A DNA stretch of 20,693 nt from Clostridiales bacterium (GTDB lineage Bacteria; Bacillota; Clostridia; Oscillospirales; Acutalibacteraceae): positions 2,462-23,154 of the forward strand of contig JAJQGZ010000019.1 in NCBI GenBank assembly GCA_021200075.1, in the 5' to 3' direction. The stretch's first letter is position 1. Each line of letters opens with the position of its first letter. Positions 17,067 to 20,693 of the stretch are shown in pieces. Under the pieces are notes generated by a model. The model was given only the letters and a program-made list of their open reading frames with translations. It was not told where the DNA came from and searched no databases. The translations under genes were made by a program, and so were the position numbers.

Positions 17067-18441
17067 AAGCTTTGATAAAAATTGGACGACCACTAACGAT
17101 AATCTTCCTCTCAACGATTCCGAGACGGAAAGATATATCTCTGTTCGTCCGAATGAAAATCAGCTTCGCCTTGCTCAAAAACCGTTTTATTGTTTCATTC
17201 ATTTCGGTATGAATACCGCAACCGGCAGGGAATGGGGCGCCGGGGTCGAAACCGTCAAGGATTTCACGATAACAAAAATTGATACCGCTCAGTGGGTCAG
17301 GGTTATCAAATCAAGCGGAGCTACTGGTATAATACTTACCTGCAAGCACCACGACGGCTTCTGCCTTTGGGATACTCAATATACCGATTTTTGCGTAAAA
17401 AATACCGAGTTTAAAAAGGATATTGTCAAGCTTCTTTCCGACGAATGTGCAAAGCAGGGTCTTGATTTCGGAATATACCTTTCTCCGTGGGATATGCACG
17501 ATAAACGCTACGGCACAAAGGAATATGACGATTACTTTTGCAATCAGCTTACCGAGCTTCTCACAAACTACGGCAAGATATTCGAGGTATGGTTTGACGG
17601 CGCAAAGGGCTCAAACGCAGTTAAATTTGAATATGACTGGGACAGATATCATGAGCTGATACGCACACTTCAGCCGCAGGCAAATATTGCAATTTGCGGG
17701 CCGGACATTAGATGGGTCGGCAATGAGGGCGGCCATATCAGGCAAAGTGAATATTCTGTTGTTCCGTCGGCTCTTCGTGATGTTGAAAAGATTATGAAAA
17801 ACAGTAAGCAAAACGAAAAGCAGACTATGTCGGTTCAAAAATATTTCTCCTCAGACGAAGACCTTGGATCTCGTAAGGTACTTAAAAAGAACGCTTATCT
17901 CTGTTGGTATCCTGCCGAGGCAGATGTTTCTATACGCAAGGGCTGGTTTTATTCCAAGGACGAGAATATGACGGTCAAATCCGTCAAAAAGCTCTTTAAT
18001 CTCTATCTCGATACCGTAGGCAGCAATTGTACGCTTCTGTTCAATGTTCCGCCCACGGATAAAGGCATTATTCACCGTAAGGACGCAAGAGTGCTTAAAA
18101 AGCTCGGCGCTATGATTGATTCGATAGAGCTAAACCCCGTTCTTGTTCAGTCTCTCGGCGAGCTTACTAAGGATAACGGCTATATTGATTTTAACTTTAA
18201 CGATGAAAAAGAGCTTAATTATATCGTTATCAGCGAGGATATTTCTTTCAGCCAAAGAGTTGAATCCTTTGAAATTTTCCTTAAAAATAAAAACGGCAAG
18301 CTCAAAAGGGAGTACAAAGGTACTGTAATCGGAGCGAAAAAAATTATTCGCCTAAATTCCAAAAAATGTGTCGGCGCAAGATTTATCATTCGCTCCTCCC
18401 GCAGCACTCCGATAATAAAATCAATCGGCTTCTATGAGTGA
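17059..18441 (+). CDS. GH29 alpha-L-fucosidase, intracellular
   Basis: Retaining exo-fucosidase removing alpha-linked L-fucose from glycans (family knowledge). The 460-residue protein has the GH29 catalytic barrel at about 30-350: FIHFGMNT near 47-54, CKHHDGFCLWDT at about 95-106, FGIYLSPWD near 137-145, and VWFDGAKG with probable nucleophile Asp180. A C-terminal region (about 360-460) of beta-rich sequence resembles the F5/8 type C-like domain often attached to GH29. No signal peptide or cell-wall anchor is seen, so the substrate must be imported. AGAGG at 17046-17050 is 8 bases from the ATG. The start overlaps the mannosidase stop by 8 bases, so both are one operon for fucose- and mannose-bearing glycans. 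Translation may depend on the broken mannosidase frame. A strong hairpin follows. Confidence 0.92.
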   Translation: MIKSFDKNWTTTNDNLPLNDSETERYISVRPNENQLRLAQKPFYCFIHFGMNTATGREWGAGVETVKDFTITKIDTAQWVRVIKSSGATGIILTCKHHDGFCLWDTQYTDFCVKNTEFKKDIVKLLSDECAKQGLDFGIYLSPWDMHDKRYGTKEYDDYFCNQLTELLTNYGKIFEVWFDGAKGSNAVKFEYDWDRYHELIRTLQPQANIAICGPDIRWVGNEGGHIRQSEYSVVPSALRDVEKIMKNSKQNEKQTMSVQKYFSSDEDLGSRKVLKKNAYLCWYPAEADVSIRKGWFYSKDENMTVKSVKKLFNLYLDTVGSNCTLLFNVPPTDKGIIHRKDARVLKKLGAMIDSIELNPVLVQSLGELTKDNGYIDFNFNDEKELNYIVISEDISFSQRVESFEIFLKNKNGKLKREYKGTVIGAKKIIRLNSKKCVGARFIIRSSRSTPIIKSIGFYE

Positions 18442-18499
18442 ACCGTTTAGCGTGTACATACAAATTTTATATAACTAAATCCCAAAAATTTTCTGAAAA

Positions 18500-18533
18500 A
18501 AACACGGTGTCTCCGTATCGAGATACCGTGTTT
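18500..18533. terminator. Bidirectional intrinsic terminator
   Basis: AAACACGGTGTCTC (18500-18513) pairs with GAGATACCGTGTTT (18520-18533) as a 14-pair stem with one G-T wobble and a 6-base loop. It lies between two convergent genes. On the - strand the stem runs into a run of T (complement of 18496-18502), a classic terminator for the O-antigen ligase-like gene; on the + strand the T-run is short (TTTC). Confidence 0.88.
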
Positions 18534-18565
18534 CATTATAGTTATATAAGCTGTATACCGAAATT

Positions 18566-19993
18566 TTATTTCTTTCTTATCGCCTTTTGATGAGTTGCAT
18601 TTTGAATTTCCTGTTCGGCGGCTTCTTTCAGACTGTGTGCGTCGTGAATAATCGTTTTGTTGTAACAATTGCTTATCGCCTGCGTCAGACCGAGGAGTAT
18701 GAACAGCAGGATAATTTGTTTGGGCGAGTTGAAGATGTAGTCTGTCAGACCGAACAGCAGATACAAAAGCATTGATGTGAGTACACAGAATACCAGTGTG
18801 AACTTCTTGCCGTTATTGGCATTGATTTCAAGCAACTTTCCGAATGCGAATATAAGCACTACAAACAGCATTATAACGCCGATTATGCCTATTTCCATCC
18901 ATGTTTCCAAAATAAAATTATGCCCGTGCGGCTTGTCGAGATTATATTCGTTTAGCAATACAGCTCCCGTTGATTCGCAGCCGAATCCCAGCCCGACGAG
19001 AAATGCCTGCACATGATTGAATATATAATCAATCAGGCTTTCGTAAATTTGAAAATGCACCGCCGAGGATTCCTTTGCTTCCTCTCCGTTTCCTCTGCTT
19101 TTAAAGATGATTCCGTATCTTGTCAGCAGGGAGGGGACTATTACGCAAACCGTCGGTATAAATATTTGCAAAAGCGGCTTCCAGTGTTGCTTAATAAGAA
19201 TGATAAATATAAACAGCCATCCGGCAATTGCAATTATACATCCCGCTCTGGTAAGCGTTGCACTGATTCCGCAGCTGATAAATACATTTGTCATAAAGTA
19301 TATGATTTTATGCTTTTTGCCCTTTCTATTTAAAAACAGGTAAATGGAAATAGGATATACCAAAAGCAGGTAAGTTACCAGCAAATTCGGGTTTGAGAAA
19401 AATCCGCTCGCTCTCGAATCCCACCACAGCGTTGTGTCAATTTCAAACGGCAGCCAGGTATATACCTTTTTATCAAAAAACTTGTAAAACGGAGTTGTTA
19501 AAACCTGCGATTTTTCTATATACTCGTATTTGTAAAGCGTATATGTGCATATCTGAATAACCGCGATTATCCCGTTTAACGCTCCCGATGCGGCCATCAG
19601 CGAAAAGATTTTGTCAATCCTTCTCCTTGTCCTTGCAAGGTTATATATCATAACCTCGACCAAAAACATTCCCCACCACAGCATTGCAATAGCAAAGGTT
19701 GAAAATTTAGTGTCAGACCAAAATGTACTTATTACCGAAAACAGCATAAATATCATCATCAGCTTGCCGATTGTTCCGACATTTGCTTTTCTGCCTTCTC
19801 TCGACCATTGAACCTTAAATACAATAAATCCTGCAAAAAGTATAAACGGACTTACATATTCCGGTAAAATCGGGAAAAGAAATATTATCGCCATAAGCCA
19901 GTACCAACCCGGATTTCGGTGATACTTCTCTTTCAGGCTTCTAATTGATTCTTTCATGAGCTTACGATAAGTGCGCCGAAAAAAATCAGCCAA
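18566..19993 (-). CDS. O-antigen ligase/polymerase-like (Wzy_C family) membrane protein
   Basis: Polytopic inner-membrane protein of 475 residues with about ten or more hydrophobic segments. The longest polar insert lies between them (about residues 330-370) and is followed by KPHGHNFILETWMEIGIIG. This HN-containing motif after a large loop is the hallmark of the O-antigen ligase/Wzy_C family. In Gram-positives such proteins join or polymerise lipid-linked glycans of the capsule, exopolysaccharide or wall; the substrate cannot be told. The Lys/Arg-rich N-terminus suits a cytoplasmic start and the C-terminal tail is polar. The frame is open to a GTG at 20008, but that codon overlaps the Shine-Dalgarno GGGAGG (20006-20001). 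TTG 19993, 7 bases after it, is the better start; the ATG at 19957 is another option. No polysaccharide genes adjoin it. Confidence 0.82.
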   Translation of the reverse strand: MADFFRRTYRKLMKESIRSLKEKYHRNPGWYWLMAIIFLFPILPEYVSPFILFAGFIVFKVQWSREGRKANVGTIGKLMMIFMLFSVISTFWSDTKFSTFAIAMLWWGMFLVEVMIYNLARTRRRIDKIFSLMAASGALNGIIAVIQICTYTLYKYEYIEKSQVLTTPFYKFFDKKVYTWLPFEIDTTLWWDSRASGFFSNPNLLVTYLLLVYPISIYLFLNRKGKKHKIIYFMTNVFISCGISATLTRAGCIIAIAGWLFIFIILIKQHWKPLLQIFIPTVCVIVPSLLTRYGIIFKSRGNGEEAKESSAVHFQIYESLIDYIFNHVQAFLVGLGFGCESTGAVLLNEYNLDKPHGHNFILETWMEIGIIGVIMLFVVLIFAFGKLLEINANNGKKFTLVFCVLTSMLLYLLFGLTDYIFNSPKQIILLFILLGLTQAISNCYNKTIIHDAHSLKEAAEQEIQNATHQKAIRKK

Positions 19994-20000
19994 ACTTAAT

Positions 20001-20006
20001 CCTCCC
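20001..20006 (-). promoter_or_regulatory. Ribosome binding site selecting a TTG start
   Basis: On the - strand GGGAGG is followed by ATTAAGT and then TTG 19993. The first possible codon of the open frame (GTG 20008) lies on the site itself and so is unlikely to be used. Confidence 0.75.
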
Positions 20007-20071
20007 ACTTAAAAGCGTCCCTTTGTGGTACTTTTACTGTATCTCGTCGTTAAATTTTCGTAATACTGTAA

Positions 20072-20236
20072 ATGTATTATAATAATACACCTATTATTTA
20101 CTTTTTTCAAGTAATATTTTTTATCACGGCTTTTGAACGCCTTGCAGCGGCGGCTGAAAAGGGGATACCGTTACCAAGTCGGAAGTTCTCTCAAAGCGAT
20201 ATTAAAACTCTGCAAAACGGCGGCATTAACACTTGA
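20072..20236 (+). other. Short coding-like frame in the divergent intergenic region
   Basis: A 54-codon frame runs from ATG 20072 to TGA 20236 in the intergenic region. Its second half (about 20126-20233) is more G+C-rich than the AT-rich sequence on both sides and reads as plausible protein (for example FERLAAAAEKGIPLPSRKF). There is no Shine-Dalgarno before the ATG, and the frame overlaps the - strand promoter. It could be a gene remnant, an interspersed repeat, a structured RNA or chance. No known riboswitch core was recognised. Confidence 0.25.
20082..20110 (-). promoter_or_regulatory. Sigma-A-type promoter for the O-antigen ligase-like gene
   Basis: On the - strand, TTGAAA (20110-20105), a 17-base spacer and TATTAT (20087-20082) each match the consensus at five of six positions. 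The start of transcription would be near 20075, giving a leader of about 80 bases. Confidence 0.6.
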
Positions 20237-20273
20237 TTAATAGAAAATTTATATTATTCGGCTAAATAAATTG

Positions 20274-20302
20274 TTGCAATAATTTGTTTATTATAGTATA
20301 AT
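20274..20302 (+). promoter_or_regulatory. Sigma-A-type promoter for the gene at 20341
   Basis: TTGCAA (20274-20279), a 17-base spacer and perfect TATAAT (20297-20302). Transcription should begin near 20309, about 30 bases before the start codon, leaving room only for the ribosome binding site. Confidence 0.75.
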
Positions 20303-20340
20303 TTAATGGTATCTAAATTAACATTGGAGTGATATGTACT

Positions 20341-20693
20341 ATGAGCGATAATGAAAAAAACACGGAAGAAATCAAAAACGAGCAGGAAAATGTTTCGTCT
20401 GAAGACAATTCCGTTTTGAATGAAGCAGAAGTCTCCGCCGATTCTTTACAGGATGCAGACAGTGCCGAGACTGTTTCAAAGGAGGAAAGATCTGCCTCCG
20501 ATACCGCAGAAAAGACCGACGCTGAAAAAGCTAAAAGAGAAGTAAAGTATGAAACAAACGATAATTGGAAGTTTGACGGCGACTCCCGTTCGGTTAAGGA
20601 CAATATCGTTTTGGGCAACGATGATTTTGAATTTGAGATTAAGGAAGACGACTTCTATAAAAAATCGTCTTCAAAACAGCAAAATACAAATCC
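20341..20693 (+). CDS. Acidic protein of unknown function, 3' end cut by the window
   Basis: I do not recognise this gene. The first 117 codons are open to the window end. GGAG at 20326-20329 lies 11 bases before ATG 20341; the nearer ATG at 20334 gives only five codons. Residues 1-70 are highly polar, rich in Glu, Asp, Ser and Asn with little hydrophobic residue, so probably disordered. From about residue 75 the sequence turns more ordered-looking (NWKFDGDSRSVKDNIVLG, then DDFEFEI). No signal peptide or membrane segment is visible yet. Acidic N-terminal tails of this sort are common on cytoplasmic sides of Clostridia membrane proteins, so a transmembrane region may follow. The gene has its own promoter and is divergent from the O-antigen ligase-like gene. 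Confidence 0.7.
   Translation, partial: MSDNEKNTEEIKNEQENVSSEDNSVLNEAEVSADSLQDADSAETVSKEERSASDTAEKTDAEKAKREVKYETNDNWKFDGDSRSVKDNIVLGNDDFEFEIKEDDFYKKSSSKQQNTN

Noticed and set aside
13875..18441. Mobile-element or defence-system origin for the glycosidase region
   Set aside because: No transposase, integrase, terminal repeats, toxin, nuclease or reverse-transcriptase signature. Codon style matches the flanking housekeeping genes.
20313..20618. 101-codon - strand frame over the acidic protein gene
   Set aside because: Ser-rich reading of the complement of Glu/Asp-rich codons. The + strand has promoter, ribosome site and start.

Overview
The window reads as a chromosomal segment of a low-to-medium G+C Gram-positive anaerobe. 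It most resembles a gut Clostridia member of the Ruminococcaceae/Oscillospiraceae type. The basis is gene order (trmFO-plsX-rnc-radical SAM-smc-ftsY, then rdgB-yhbY-nadD-yqeK-rsfS-leuS), purine-rich Shine-Dalgarno sites, and an appended pair of host-glycan exo-glycosidases. The assignment is inference from synteny and protein style; no database search was possible.

Bases 1-13814 are a densely packed housekeeping cluster, all on the + strand, with many start/stop overlaps (trmFO/plsX, rnc/radical SAM, radical SAM/smc, rdgB/yhbY, nadD/yqeK). It covers tRNA U54 methylation (trmFO), phospholipid initiation (plsX), dsRNA processing (rnc), an Elp3-like radical SAM protein, chromosome condensation (smc), SRP-receptor targeting (ftsY), nucleotide-pool cleaning (rdgB), ribosome assembly and silencing (yhbY, rsfS), NAD synthesis (nadD), Ap4A hydrolysis (yqeK) and leucyl-tRNA synthesis (leuS). 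The anomaly here is rnc: an otherwise full-length RNase III frame carries an in-frame TAG at codon 73, where relatives have a Lys.

Bases 13875-18441 hold a GH38 alpha-mannosidase followed, with an 8-base overlap, by a GH29 alpha-L-fucosidase. Neither has a signal peptide, so they probably trim imported mannose- and fucose-containing oligosaccharides in the cytoplasm. The mannosidase frame is broken twice, each time exactly in a run of seven A: a +1 shift is needed at 14484-14490 and a -1 shift at 15317-15323. At least eight other A7 runs in the window lie in intact frames. The gene is therefore either decaying or phase-variable, read by slippage, or hit by two base-calling errors. The sequence alone cannot decide.

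A strong hairpin at 18500-18533 closes this operon and also terminates the convergent gene on the - strand (18566-19993), a polytopic O-antigen ligase/polymerase-like membrane protein. A divergent intergenic region (19994-20340) carries good sigma-A-type promoters in both directions and a G+C-richer block with a short coding-like frame. The window ends inside an unrecognised, strongly acidic protein starting at 20341.

No rRNA, tRNA, CRISPR array, transposon, phage gene or integrase was seen. I found no convincing new multi-gene system. The observations most worth following are the rnc amber codon, the paired A7 frameshifts in the mannosidase, and the block at 20126-20236.
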